A stretch of DNA of 64,000 nucleotides, from NCBI GenBank assembly GCA_963729365.1, contig CAVSNQ010000016.1:62001-126000 (forward strand). Direction: 5' to 3'. Each line of letters starts with the position of its first letter. Position 1 is the first letter of the stretch. Source of the DNA: JASHPR01 sp963729365. GTDB taxonomy: Bacteria > Actinomycetota > Actinomycetes > Streptosporangiales > Streptosporangiaceae. The translations under genes were made by a program, and so were the position numbers. Below are positions 41,194-49,780 of this stretch, piece by piece. Under the pieces are notes generated by a model. That model was not told where the DNA came from. It worked only from the letters and a program-made list of their open reading frames with translations, and ran no database searches.

Positions 41194-42675
41194 ATGGCAG
41201 AAACCGACCGCAGCCTGACCGTCGCGACCGGCCAGGACCAGCTGGCGCACGGCTCGCTCAGGATCTGGGACGCTATCGCGATCTCGGTCTCGGTCATCGC
41301 ACCGGGCATGGCGATGCTGCTCAACGTCTCCGGCGTCGCGATCGTGGCCGGCGGGTCCACCCCGCTGGCCTTCCTGCTCGGCGGCATCGCCTGCCTGGCG
41401 CTCGCGTTCGTGGTGATCGGCTTCACCCGGCGGATGGCGTCGGCGGGCTACGCCTACACCTACGCCAGCCGCAGCCTCGGCAAGGAGGGCGGCTTCATGG
41501 CCGGCTGGCTGTACTTCGCCGGCATGATCTGCTTCGTGCCGATGACCATGTCCGGCGTCGGTTACCTGGCCGCGAACCTGCTCGGCCTGAATCCCGACTG
41601 GTGGATCCTGTTCTTCTTCCTCGGCATGGCCCTGCTGGTTGTGCTGTCCATCGTGAGGATCAAGGTCACCACCCGGACCCAGCTGGTCGTGGGCATCGTG
41701 ACCGTGGCCGTGATCGTGGTCGTCGACCTGGTCACGACCGTCAAGGGCGGCAGCCACGGCCAGGCCCTGTCCGCATTCAGCTTCAAGCACACCGTGAGCG
41801 GCGGCTTCAACGGCGTGTTCTACGGCATCATCCTGGGCGTCACGTCCTACATCGGATTCGAGACCGCCGCCGACTTCGGCGAGGAGACGGCCAACCCGCG
41901 GAAGTACATCCCGATCGCGATCATCGCGGCCACCGTGTTCGCGGTGGTCTTCTACCTGTGGACCACGTACGCGATGGCGATCGGCTTCGGGGTCAACAAC
42001 GGCGCGGCGTGGGGCGCCGACCCGGTCGGGCTGCAGACGATCGCCAGCAAGTTCGTCACGCCGTGGGTGGGCACGCTGGTCGAGATCGGCGGCCTGGCCG
42101 CGGCGTTCATCGTGTGCGTGGCGTGCGCGACGGCCGGATCGCGGACGCTGTTCGCGATGGGCCGCGAGGGCGTCCTGCCCAGGCAGTTCGCGCACACCCA
42201 CCCGCGGTTCAAGACGCCGGTCAACGCCACGCTGGCGGTGGTCGCGGTGGCCATCGTGATGGCGCTGATCATCGGCTACCCGCTGCAGGACAGCGCGTTC
42301 GGCGCGCCGTTCAGCAACTACTACTTCTGGGCCACCCTGGGCACGCTGCTGATCATCGTGGTCTACATCATGATCTGCATCGGCGGCATCGTGTTCTTCC
42401 ACCGGACCAGGAACACCCGGCGCTGGAACCCGCTCGTGCACGTGCTGGTCCCGGTGATCGGCGCGGTGGTGTTCGCCGCGGCGCTGTACGGCTCGGTGCA
42501 CCCGACCCCGCCCGGCATCCTCAAGTGGACCCCGTACCTGGCCATCATCTGGCTCGTGATCGGAATCGGCGTGGTGTTGTGGCTGCGGGCCAAGCGCCCG
42601 GACTCCGTCGCCCGCATCGGCTCCATCCTGGGCGAGGAGGGCGGCTACGAGGCGGCACTGCTCGAGCAACAGTAA
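41194..42675 (+). CDS. APC-superfamily amino acid/amine permease
   Basis: The protein has 493 residues from ATG 41194, with AGGGAGG 10 bases upstream; an ATG at 41152 overlapping the Dabb stop is the alternative. It has about twelve hydrophobic helices, with ISVIAPGMAMLLNV, YAYTYASRSLGKEGGFMAGW, and DFGEETANPRKYIPIAI in the loop after helix 6, typical of APC transporters. It should import the amino acid or amine processed by the GS-like enzyme. It converges on the P1 peptidase gene. Confidence 0.88.
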   Translation: MAETDRSLTVATGQDQLAHGSLRIWDAIAISVSVIAPGMAMLLNVSGVAIVAGGSTPLAFLLGGIACLALAFVVIGFTRRMASAGYAYTYASRSLGKEGGFMAGWLYFAGMICFVPMTMSGVGYLAANLLGLNPDWWILFFFLGMALLVVLSIVRIKVTTRTQLVVGIVTVAVIVVVDLVTTVKGGSHGQALSAFSFKHTVSGGFNGVFYGIILGVTSYIGFETAADFGEETANPRKYIPIAIIAATVFAVVFYLWTTYAMAIGFGVNNGAAWGADPVGLQTIASKFVTPWVGTLVEIGGLAAAFIVCVACATAGSRTLFAMGREGVLPRQFAHTHPRFKTPVNATLAVVAVAIVMALIIGYPLQDSAFGAPFSNYYFWATLGTLLIIVVYIMICIGGIVFFHRTRNTRRWNPLVHVLVPVIGAVVFAAALYGSVHPTPPGILKWTPYLAIIWLVIGIGVVLWLRAKRPDSVARIGSILGEEGGYEAALLEQQ

Positions 42676-42689
42676 GCGGGGCGGGCGCC

Positions 42690-42731
42690 GGGGCCGGTCG
42701 CAGGCGGACCGGGGCCGGTCGCAGGCGGACC
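42690..42731. repeat. Perfect 21-bp tandem repeat after the permease gene
   Basis: GGGGCCGGTCGCAGGCGGACC occurs twice without a gap (42690-42710, 42711-42731), in the spacer between converging genes. A second imperfect duplication (GGCTGGCT-CGCGCCCGG type) follows to about 42784, running into the peptidase 3' end. Confidence 0.9.
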
Positions 42732-42761
42732 GGGCGCGCGCTGCGGCTGGCTCGCGCCCGG

Positions 42762-43913
42762 CTATCCCGGCTGGCTTCGCGCCCGGAATAGCGCGGCGAC
42801 CCGGTCCCGGGGCAGGGCCGGGCTGCGGTGCCCGTTGCGGCCGGTCATGTCCTCGTTGGCCACGAGCGCGTTGGCTACGGCCTCCTCGGTGGCCTGCACC
42901 ACGCCCGCGTAGAAGGGGTCGACGAAGCCCCACGGGATGAACTGCAGCCGGTCGTACCGCTCGGCCGTGCCCTGCATCACGGCCACGCCGGACGTGATCG
43001 CGTCCGGGTTGCCGGTGGAGAAGGCGAGGAACAGGTCGCCAGAGAAGTGCGAGCCGGTGGTGCCGGTACGGGCCAGCCCGAGCGTCACCCTGCGGGCCAA
43101 CGCGGTGCACTGGTGCGGGAGCAGCGGCGCGTCGGTGGCCACGACCGCGATCACCGAGCCCGCGCCGCCGGGATTGGCCGCCGGGCCGGCCATCGGGTTG
43201 TCGTCGGCGAGCAGCTGGCCGAGCGGCAGCCCGGCCAGCGTGAGCTCGGCCCTGCGCCCGAAGTTGGCCTGAACGAAAACGCCGACGGTGTAGGTCATTC
43301 CCGCGTAGCCCACCAGCCGGGAGGCGGTGCCCGAGCCGGCCTTGAACTGGTAGCAGTTCATGCCGGTCCCGCCGCCGACGCTGCCCTCGTCGACCGGTCC
43401 GGACGCCGCGCCCTGCAGCGCGTCCAGGCACGCCTGCTCGGTGACGCTCGGTGAGTTGATGTCGTTGAGGTAGCCGTCCCAGGTCTCCGCGGCCACCGGC
43501 AGCAGCCAGGCGTCGGCCAGCCTGGGGTGGTGCTGTATGGCCCACGCCACGATGGCCGCGTGCGCGACCCCGACGGCGTGGGTATTGGTGATGGCCACCG
43601 GGCCGGAGAACGTGCCGGACTCCTGGATCCAGGACACGCCGGTCATCTCTCCGTTCCCGTTCTGGGAGAAGAAGCCCGCGACCACCGGGTCGCCCGCGCC
43701 GGCCGCGCCGCGGGGATGGATGGCGGTCACCCCGGTGCGCACCGACGTGCCGCTGATCAGCGTCGTGTAGCCGACCTCGACCCCGGGCACGTCGGTGATC
43801 GCGTTCCACCGTCCCGGGGTGCCGGCGAACGGTATCCCCAGCGACCTGGCCCGCGGCTGGCCCGACGGCGTCGCCGCGTGCGGGCCGGGCAGCTCCGTCC
43901 CCTGGTCTGGCAT
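42762..43913 (-). CDS. P1-family (DmpA/BapA) self-processing aminopeptidase
   Basis: The protein has 383 residues from ATG 43913, with GGAAGGA 8 bases upstream; an ATG at 43943 is possible. ITDVPGVEVGYTTL, GMNCYQFKAGSGTASR and GSVIAVVATDAPLLPHQC are diagnostic. By analogy with DmpA and BapA, autocleavage is expected between Gly252 and Ser253 of this start, making Ser253 the N-terminal nucleophile. These enzymes release N-terminal D-amino or beta-amino residues. Placement at the end of an amine or amino-acid cluster fits hydrolysis of an unusual peptide or amide. Confidence 0.85.
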   Translation of the reverse strand: MPDQGTELPGPHAATPSGQPRARSLGIPFAGTPGRWNAITDVPGVEVGYTTLISGTSVRTGVTAIHPRGAAGAGDPVVAGFFSQNGNGEMTGVSWIQESGTFSGPVAITNTHAVGVAHAAIVAWAIQHHPRLADAWLLPVAAETWDGYLNDINSPSVTEQACLDALQGAASGPVDEGSVGGGTGMNCYQFKAGSGTASRLVGYAGMTYTVGVFVQANFGRRAELTLAGLPLGQLLADDNPMAGPAANPGGAGSVIAVVATDAPLLPHQCTALARRVTLGLARTGTTGSHFSGDLFLAFSTGNPDAITSGVAVMQGTAERYDRLQFIPWGFVDPFYAGVVQATEEAVANALVANEDMTGRNGHRSPALPRDRVAALFRARSQPG

Positions 43914-43943
43914 GGCCTCAATCCTTCCGTTGCCGGGACTCAT

Positions 43944-44183
43944 TTCCCCGCTGGCACCGCCAGTTCTGCCGGACCGCCGCGCGAGGCGCGTTCTTTGATC
44001 GTGCTAGCTGGGACGCGCTATCGGGTATGAGTGTGACGGCCCGCCGGGGACATTGTGGCCGGAAACCAGCGGGGGCACCGGTCGAGGCGGCCCCGGCCGG
44101 GCGGTTGCCTTACTCGCCGTTCCGGGGCAGCGGGGGCCGGACTAGGTGCGGGCGTGATGCTGCCTTAGCCCTCGCCCGGCACG
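43944..44183. other. Short gene-free spacer
   Basis: The gap holds no supported gene; the plus-strand open frame at 44027 has no ribosome-binding site and becomes antisense to the permease. It separates the P1 peptidase start from the end of the ABC operon. Confidence 0.4.
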
Positions 44184-45221
44184 TCAGGTCCGCCGGCGGC
44201 CGAGCCACCAGAAGCAGAACCCGGCCAGGGCCAGGGCGAGGGCCAGGAAGATCCCGGTCTCGATCCACTGGAGGGGCCAGTAGCGGCCGGCGGGCTCGTA
44301 GGTGATGGCCTCCCGGAAGCCGTGGCTTTCCAGGCAGGGCCCTGGGGAGGAGCCGATCCCGACCTTCGGGCCCGCAAGGGCCCCCAGGCAGGCGGCGGGG
44401 AGCTGGCTGACGGTCTGGCCCGCCGCGTTGATGGCTCCGCTGGAGAGGATCCAGGCGCCGGGTCGGCCGGGGACGACGGTGGCAGTCAGGTTGCCGAAGT
44501 CCAGGTCCACAGACTGGATCGTGGCGACCGTGTGGTCGGGCGGGATGAGGTGCGGGCGGACCCCCAGCGGCATGGCGACCTGGGCGGCGGCGAAGATGGT
44601 CAGGGTGACGGCCATGGCGGGCACGGTACGGCGGATGAGGGCGCCAGCAGCGGTTCCGAGCGTGAAGGCGAACGCCGCGTAGCCGATCGGGGCGATGCCG
44701 TGGGTGGCGAAGGTCAGCGAGCCGAACCGGCCCCCGCTGAACAGGTCGGTGCTGCCGCCGAAATCGGTGGCCTTGACGATGGGATCGGCCCACCAGGTAT
44801 ACATGAGGCTGAGCGCCTCGGTGACGGCCATGGCGGCCAGGCCGGTCAGCGCGAGCTTGACCACGAGCCACCGGGTGCGGGTGATGCTCTGGGTCCAGGC
44901 CAGCTGGTAGGTCCCGGTCTCGAGCTCGCGGGCGATCAACGGGGCGCCCCAGAAGATGCCGGTGATCGCGGGCGCGGCGAGGATGAGCGCAATGCCGAGC
45001 AGGTACACGATCGCGTAGGGGCTAGTGGCCTGCAGTCGGCTGAGGAACGTGTTGGCCGCGAACGAGCAGTTCCCGCCGTGGCAGCCGGCGATTGCGCTGG
45101 CGGCGTACCGGCTGGCCAGGTGCGGCCCGGTAGCCGCCAGCAGGATCGCGAACGCGGCCAGCGCCGCGCCCGCGGCGAGAGCCTGGGCGCGGAACTGGAG
45201 CCAGCTGAGCCTGATCATCAC
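44184..45221 (-). CDS. ABC-2-type transporter permease
   Basis: The protein has 345 residues, with an N-terminal helix (about 12-30) and five further hydrophobic segments. GVVFW-like FWGAPLIARELETGTYQLAW is the cytoplasmic coupling segment typical of ABC-2 permeases of the YtrC/CcmB-like group. A large outside loop (about 215-305) contains three Cys. Its GTG overlaps the ATPase stop. It forms an exporter with the ATPase, under GntR control. Confidence 0.83.
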   Translation of the reverse strand: MMIRLSWLQFRAQALAAGAALAAFAILLAATGPHLASRYAASAIAGCHGGNCSFAANTFLSRLQATSPYAIVYLLGIALILAAPAITGIFWGAPLIARELETGTYQLAWTQSITRTRWLVVKLALTGLAAMAVTEALSLMYTWWADPIVKATDFGGSTDLFSGGRFGSLTFATHGIAPIGYAAFAFTLGTAAGALIRRTVPAMAVTLTIFAAAQVAMPLGVRPHLIPPDHTVATIQSVDLDFGNLTATVVPGRPGAWILSSGAINAAGQTVSQLPAACLGALAGPKVGIGSSPGPCLESHGFREAITYEPAGRYWPLQWIETGIFLALALALAGFCFWWLGRRRT

Positions 45222-46111
45222 ACCAGTCCTAGCTCCGGCCTGCGGGCCGGCATCTCGTTCGACGGGTTCATGTAGGCGAGGACCAGGTCCTCCAGGCTGA
45301 CCGGCAGCACGGTCCAGGCCGGGTCGTGCACCGGCTCGCCGGTGCGGACCAGCAGGACGCTCTGCTTGTCGGTGTGGCTTTCCTCGATGACCTCCAGGCC
45401 CGCGGGGAGGGTGGCCGGGTCGCGGCGCGGCCCGGACAGCCGGCAGTGCGTCGCCCGGAGCGCGCTGACCTCTCCGGCGACCCGGACCCGGGAGGCGACG
45501 AGCACGACGAGGTAGTCGCAGACCCGCTCGAGGTCGGCGACGAGATGGGAGGACATCACGACGCTGGTGCCGTGGGCGGCGACCGCCTCCATCAGGCCGC
45601 GGAGGAACTCGCGCCGGGCCAATGGATCCAGGGCGGCGACCGGCTCGTCGAGCAGCAGGAGCTCGGGCCGCTTGGCCAGCGCCAGGGTGAGGGCGAGCTG
45701 GGCCCGCTGGCCGCCGGACAGCGTCCCGGCCCGCTGCCGCGGATCCAGGTCAAGCTCCCCGATTCGCCGCTGGGCCAGCTTCTCGTCCCAGCCGGGGTTG
45801 AGCCACGCACCCAGGCGGAGATGATCGGCGACCCGCATCCGGGCGTAGACGGGAGTGTTCTGGGCGACGAAACCGACCCGTCCGAGCTGCCCGGTGCTGC
45901 TCGGGGGCGGCGAGCCGACGACGCTGATGGTGCCCGATGTCGGGGCCAGTAGTCCGGTGGCCAGGTGCAGCAAGGTGGTCTTGCCCGCGCCGTTGGGTCC
46001 GACGAGCCCGACGACGTGGCCTTCGGGGATGGCCAGCGTGCAGTCGCGCAGCGCCCAGGTCCGCCGGTACCGCTTGCCGAGCCCGCTGGCTTCGATGACG
46101 GCGGTCATCAT
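45218..46111 (-). CDS. ABC transporter ATP-binding protein
   Basis: The protein has 297 residues. Walker A is GPNGAGKTT (about 38-46), the Q-loop is FVAQNTPVYARM, the signature LSGGQRAQLAL, Walker B LLLLDEPVAALDP, and the switch His is in SSHLVADLERV. The C-terminal 80 residues are a regulatory tail seen in export ATPases. ATGA overlaps tie it to GntR before and permease after, so this is a YtrABC-like three-gene operon. Confidence 0.9.
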   Translation of the reverse strand: MMTAVIEASGLGKRYRRTWALRDCTLAIPEGHVVGLVGPNGAGKTTLLHLATGLLAPTSGTISVVGSPPPSSTGQLGRVGFVAQNTPVYARMRVADHLRLGAWLNPGWDEKLAQRRIGELDLDPRQRAGTLSGGQRAQLALTLALAKRPELLLLDEPVAALDPLARREFLRGLMEAVAAHGTSVVMSSHLVADLERVCDYLVVLVASRVRVAGEVSALRATHCRLSGPRRDPATLPAGLEVIEESHTDKQSVLLVRTGEPVHDPAWTVLPVSLEDLVLAYMNPSNEMPARRPELGLV

Positions 46112-46500
46112 GCCGCCCCTTCGGCGAAGCAGGCGCGGAACGCGGTGTGGTAGATCGCCTCGATGTCATCGGGATCCAGGCCGGCCGACCGTGCCGCGCG
46201 CAGCCAGTCGGTCATCGCGGTCAGGAACCGGGCCTGCGTGGCCGGGTCGGTGCCGGACGGCGAGCGGGTGACGAACGTGCCGAGTCCCGGGCGGGCGCGC
46301 GCCAGCCCTTCCCGTTCCAGCTCACGGTAGGCCTTGTGTACGGTGTTCGGGTTGATGGCCAGTTTGGCGACGACCTGCTGCGCGGTGGGCAGCTGGTCGC
46401 CCGGCTCGAGCATCCCCATTCGCAGGGCCTGGTGAACCTGCTGTACGAGCTGCAAGTAGGTGGCGATGCCCGACGTCTCGTCGAGCTGAAACTCGATCAT
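46108..46500 (-). CDS. GntR-family (YtrA-type) repressor
   Basis: The protein has 130 residues, the short YtrA type. It has a winged helix-turn-helix (GDQLPTAQQVVAKLAINPNT, then VHKAYRELEREGL, about 36-70) and a short helical dimerisation tail. It is first in the operon with the ABC ATPase and permease, as in YtrA systems that respond to cell-wall antibiotics. A 34-base palindrome begins 4 bases upstream of its ATG and is the obvious operator. Confidence 0.88.
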   Translation of the reverse strand: MIEFQLDETSGIATYLQLVQQVHQALRMGMLEPGDQLPTAQQVVAKLAINPNTVHKAYRELEREGLARARPGLGTFVTRSPSGTDPATQARFLTAMTDWLRAARSAGLDPDDIEAIYHTAFRACFAEGAA

Positions 46501-46504
46501 GAAT

Positions 46505-46538
46505 CTCTCATTCCACTAAGCTCTTAGTGGAATGAGAG
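46505..46538. promoter_or_regulatory. 34-bp palindrome, GntR/YtrA operator
   Basis: CTCTCATTCCACTAAG (46505-46520) and its perfect reverse complement (46523-46538) are separated by two bases. It stands directly in front of the GntR ATG and includes the only Shine-Dalgarno-like bases (GGAATGAGAG on the mRNA strand). Binding would block transcription, and the RNA hairpin might also hide the start. Confidence 0.75.
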
Positions 46539-46647
46539 TAGCGGGCTGCTGGTGGCCGTGCAAGAGACGAATCAGGCCCGGGTTGCCCGGCCGGGCGCGG
46601 GGCGGGCGGCCCGGGCGCGTGGCGGGCGGCGATCAGGCCACCGCGCG

Positions 46648-47002
46648 GCGTCAGCGCAGGGTAGCGACGTCGGCGGCGACCCGGCCGGAGATCCAGCCCT
46701 CGCGGTCATCCGCCTGGCCGAGCCCATGCCGGGTCAGATCGGGGAACATCTTGCCGACGGCCTCGTCGACCACGCGGTGCCTGGCGGCCAGCACACCCGG
46801 CAAGCCCGAGTCCGGCGAGTCCGCGACGGCCTGCCGTTCCGCCGCCCCGGCCGCCTCGGCCAGCCGCTCGCCGATGCGCCGGGCGTAGGAGGCCAGGAAC
46901 GACTGCCGGAATGAGCGGGTGGCCGACGGCCCGACGTCGCCGCGGTGCGAACCCGCGCGGACCATTGCCGTGCTGGCCTGCACGAGCAGCGAGGAGAACA
47001 GC
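46648..47002. repeat. Direct repeat copy 1 (355 bp) of the DUF2786 3' end
   Basis: This segment matches 49781-50135 with four mismatches and no gaps, offset 3,133 bases. Similarity continues weakly to the left (GATC at 46631 and 49764). Confidence 0.95.
46651..46983 (-). pseudogene. Orphan 3' fragment of the DUF2786 gene
   Basis: It encodes about the last 110 residues of the intact protein at 49784-51262 (AGSHRGDVGPSATRSFRQSF through GWISGRVAADVATL), with one visible residue change in the body (LPG for LPD). The upstream part of the gene is absent: at 47003 the sequence changes abruptly. It is probably the displaced original end or a duplication product, not expressed as a full protein. Confidence 0.85.
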
Positions 47003-47052
47003 CAAAGGACCGACGCGCTGCCGAGTGACGAGCAGGGACACCTGCAGTTATC

Positions 47053-47076
47053 TAGTCGAAACTGTCAAGTTGACTA
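47053..47076. promoter_or_regulatory. Inverted repeats upstream of the GMC oxidoreductase
   Basis: TAGTC...GACTA arms (47053-47057, 47072-47076) enclose the 11-base palindrome GTCAAGTTGAC (47064-47074). This A/T-richer stretch lies about 130 bases before the GMC start and is a likely promoter/operator. Confidence 0.4.
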
Positions 47077-47204
47077 AATGAACCCGCCAACCGTAACGTC
47101 GGAACACCCCCAGGCGCTTGATGACCAGGAGCGATGCCCTCTGGCGACATGGTTTAGCCATGCCCGCGTCAGCGCGCGTCTGGATCCGAAAGGACCGTGC
47201 CACG

Positions 47205-48755
47205 GTGGCAAGAGAACTCCAGGAGACAGATTACCTCGTGGTCGGCGGAGGATCCGGTGGCTGCGCCGCCGCGCGGATCCTCGCTCAGCGATCAGGTGCA
47301 CGAGTGACTGTGCTAGAGAGTGGCGGTACTAATGCGCGCCCCGACGTGGAAGATCCCGATCGCTGGCAAGAGCTGCTGACATCGGACGCCAACTGGAGTT
47401 ATGAAACCGTCCCGCAGCAGAGCACCGCGGACCGCGTGCATCAGTGGCCGATGGGAAGACTGCTCGGCGGCTCAAGCTCGGTGAACGGCATGAAGTACAT
47501 GCGCGGCGGACCCTGGGACTACGAGCGCTGGGTTCAGCTGGGAAACCCGGGGTGGGAGCCCGATGCGGTCTACCGGATATACCTCCAGATGGAGGACTAC
47601 CCAGCCGGCGATCAGAGCTTTCACGGGACGGGCGGGCCAATCGGGCTGACCCAGGTCGTTGGCGATCATCCGCTGACCACGGCCTTCCTCTCGGCCTGCG
47701 AGAGCAGGGGGTTCGCCCGTTCGGCGGGCTTCAATTCCTTCGACGCTGAGGGCTACGGGCTGAATCAGGTCAACGTTCGCGACGGCCGGCGCCAGGACGC
47801 GGCCGTGGCTTTGCTGGGTCCGGAGGGCACCTGGCCGAACCTGGACGTTGTGCTGGGCGCTACCGTTCATCAACTCATCGTGGACGTCTCCGCCGAGCGG
47901 ATTACCGGCGTTCGTTACATGACGGACGAGGGTATGCGCGAAGTTTCGATAACCGGTGAGGTGGTGCTGGCTGCCGGAGTAATCGGCTCCCCGCAGTTGT
48001 TGATGTTGTCCGGCATAGGACCCGTGGCAGTCCTCGAGCGGGCGGGCATAGAAGTGAGGATCCCACTCGAGGGAGTTGGCCAGAATCTGCACGACCATAT
48101 CGGCGTGGCTGTCGTCTACGAATCCCTGCAGCCGATTCCGAGCTCGGGGTTCCAATCCACGGGGGTTAGCCTGTACCGGCGCGCAACGCCTTCGTCTGAG
48201 CATTTCGAAACTCAGGTCACCATGCACCAGTCCGTCGCCTACCCCCCACCGGGATACGAATGCGGCCCCGACGGCTTCACGTTCTTCCCGGGCATCCTGA
48301 AGCCGCGCAGCCGCGGCAGCGTCACTGTCCGCTCCTGCGACCCGCGCGAGCAGCCGCTCATCGACCCCGCCTATCTGACCGATGCGCACGACGTCGATAT
48401 GCTCGTGGATGTCGTGGGCGTGACGCGCGACCTGGCCGCCAGCGAGGCGTTTCGCGACTGGCGTGGACGCGAGGCCGCTCCGGGCGCTGAGGTGATGTCC
48501 GCCAGCGACATCCGTGACTACGTGAGGCGAGTAGCCAGCACCTATTTCCATCCGGTGGGCACATGCCGGATGGGCGCTGACGAGCGTGCCGTGGTGGATC
48601 ATCGGCTGAAAGCGCGAGGCCTCAGCAATCTTCGTGTTGCTGACGCGTCGATCATGCCGGAGATCGTCTCCGGGAACACCAATGCGCCCGCGATGATGAT
48701 CGGCTGGCGAGCCGCGGAGTTCGCGCTAGAGGACGCGGGAATACAGGTCAGCTAA
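47205..48755 (+). CDS. GMC-family FAD oxidoreductase (choline dehydrogenase/alcohol oxidase-like)
   Basis: The protein has 516 residues from GTG 47205, with AAAGGA upstream. The FAD motif VVGGGSGGCAAARIL is at the N-terminus, GGSSSVNGMKYMRG is GMC signature 1, GSPQLLMLSGIGP is signature 2, and the catalytic pair is His in YFHPVGTCRMG and Asn in GNTNAPAMMIG. It oxidises an alcohol with FAD; the substrate is unknown. Codon usage is visibly less GC-biased than in neighbours. It lies inside the unit bracketed by the 355-bp repeats. Confidence 0.88.
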   Translation: MARELQETDYLVVGGGSGGCAAARILAQRSGARVTVLESGGTNARPDVEDPDRWQELLTSDANWSYETVPQQSTADRVHQWPMGRLLGGSSSVNGMKYMRGGPWDYERWVQLGNPGWEPDAVYRIYLQMEDYPAGDQSFHGTGGPIGLTQVVGDHPLTTAFLSACESRGFARSAGFNSFDAEGYGLNQVNVRDGRRQDAAVALLGPEGTWPNLDVVLGATVHQLIVDVSAERITGVRYMTDEGMREVSITGEVVLAAGVIGSPQLLMLSGIGPVAVLERAGIEVRIPLEGVGQNLHDHIGVAVVYESLQPIPSSGFQSTGVSLYRRATPSSEHFETQVTMHQSVAYPPPGYECGPDGFTFFPGILKPRSRGSVTVRSCDPREQPLIDPAYLTDAHDVDMLVDVVGVTRDLAASEAFRDWRGREAAPGAEVMSASDIRDYVRRVASTYFHPVGTCRMGADERAVVDHRLKARGLSNLRVADASIMPEIVSGNTNAPAMMIGWRAAEFALEDAGIQVS

Positions 48756-48903
48756 GGCCGCAATCTGCCAGGCGCTCGCCCTGACAGCCTGCGCTCCCAG
48801 CGTCGCCGGCCGACGGGCTTTCCTGCAGGCCGATCTCCTCGCCGCCCAGGAGCGCACGCGATCGCGTATCGAGGCCTAGAGGATCTAGGTCAGCTTGCTG
48901 CGT

Positions 48904-49638
48904 TTAGACGTATGCCCCTCCATTGACATTGATCACTGCCCCGGTAGTGAAACCTGCCTCAGCAGAGGCCAGCATCTCTACTACATGCGACACGTCCTCC
49001 ACCTGGCCTATGCGGCCAACTGCGTTGTCGAGATAACGACGATGGGTCTCCGCAGAAACAGTTTTGATCATGGGAGTATCGATAATCCCTGGCGCAACGA
49101 TGTTCACCGTCACCCCGTCCGGCCCAAGTTCCTTCGCCAAGGCTTTCCCGAAGCCTATGATCCCCGCCTTCGCGGCAGCGTAGTGTACATGTCCAGCGCT
49201 GCCGCTCAAGCCTGCCATCGAGGAGATGAATATCATGCGACCGTACTTCTCAGCCCGCATGTAGGGCGCGAGTGCCTGCGCGCTCAGGAACGTCCCTGTG
49301 AGATGTATGTCGAGCATCTCATGCCAAGCATACGGCTCAATTTCTGCGAAGGGTTTAGGATTACTGACACCAGCGCAAGTTACTAGCACTGCGATGTCAC
49401 CAAGCATCTCAGATGTCTCAGTCGCGGCGTTCAGCACACCTACGGGATCCGAGACGTTAAGGCCTATCGCGATTGAGCTGTGCCCCAACGCTGCCACTTC
49501 ATCTGCTGTCGCCTGGGCCGCATCTTCGTTCGCGTCCCATATTGCGATCCGGTGCCCCTTCCCGGCGAGCGACAATGCGACGGCGCGCCCTATTGCACCG
49601 CCACCGCCGGTGACCACAGCCGCAGTATTGCTCTTCAC
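48904..49638 (-). CDS. SDR-family oxidoreductase, low-G+C
   Basis: The protein has 244 residues from GTG 49638 (TTG 49641 is an alternative), with AGAGG upstream. NAD(P) motif TGGGGAIGRAVA, catalytic Ser in FISSMAGLSG, YAAAKAG (Tyr-x-x-x-Lys), and C-terminal TTGAVINVNGGAYV. The classic set is complete, so activity is expected. G+C is low for the window (29 of 60 bases at 49321-49380). It lies in the repeat-bracketed unit, convergent with the GMC gene, and may act on its aldehyde or ketone product. Confidence 0.87.
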   Translation of the reverse strand: MKSNTAAVVTGGGGAIGRAVALSLAGKGHRIAIWDANEDAAQATADEVAALGHSSIAIGLNVSDPVGVLNAATETSEMLGDIAVLVTCAGVSNPKPFAEIEPYAWHEMLDIHLTGTFLSAQALAPYMRAEKYGRMIFISSMAGLSGSAGHVHYAAAKAGIIGFGKALAKELGPDGVTVNIVAPGIIDTPMIKTVSAETHRRYLDNAVGRIGQVEDVSHVVEMLASAEAGFTTGAVINVNGGAYV

Positions 49639-49780
49639 CAAACTATTTCCTCTCTGTCGCAGAAACACCGATCCCGGGTTTTGGGGGTATTGGCAGAAGG
49701 TCCTATATCGCGCCTAATGCGCCGGGATCATGAAATCGGCCGGGACGCTGGGGCGGGCGTCCGGATCGGGCCACCTCCCG

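Noticed and set aside
41176..43809. An open frame of 877 codons on the minus strand
   Set aside because: It is antisense to the APC permease and out of frame with the P1 peptidase. The His/Asp/Arg-rich, motif-free sequence is typical of GC-rich shadow frames.
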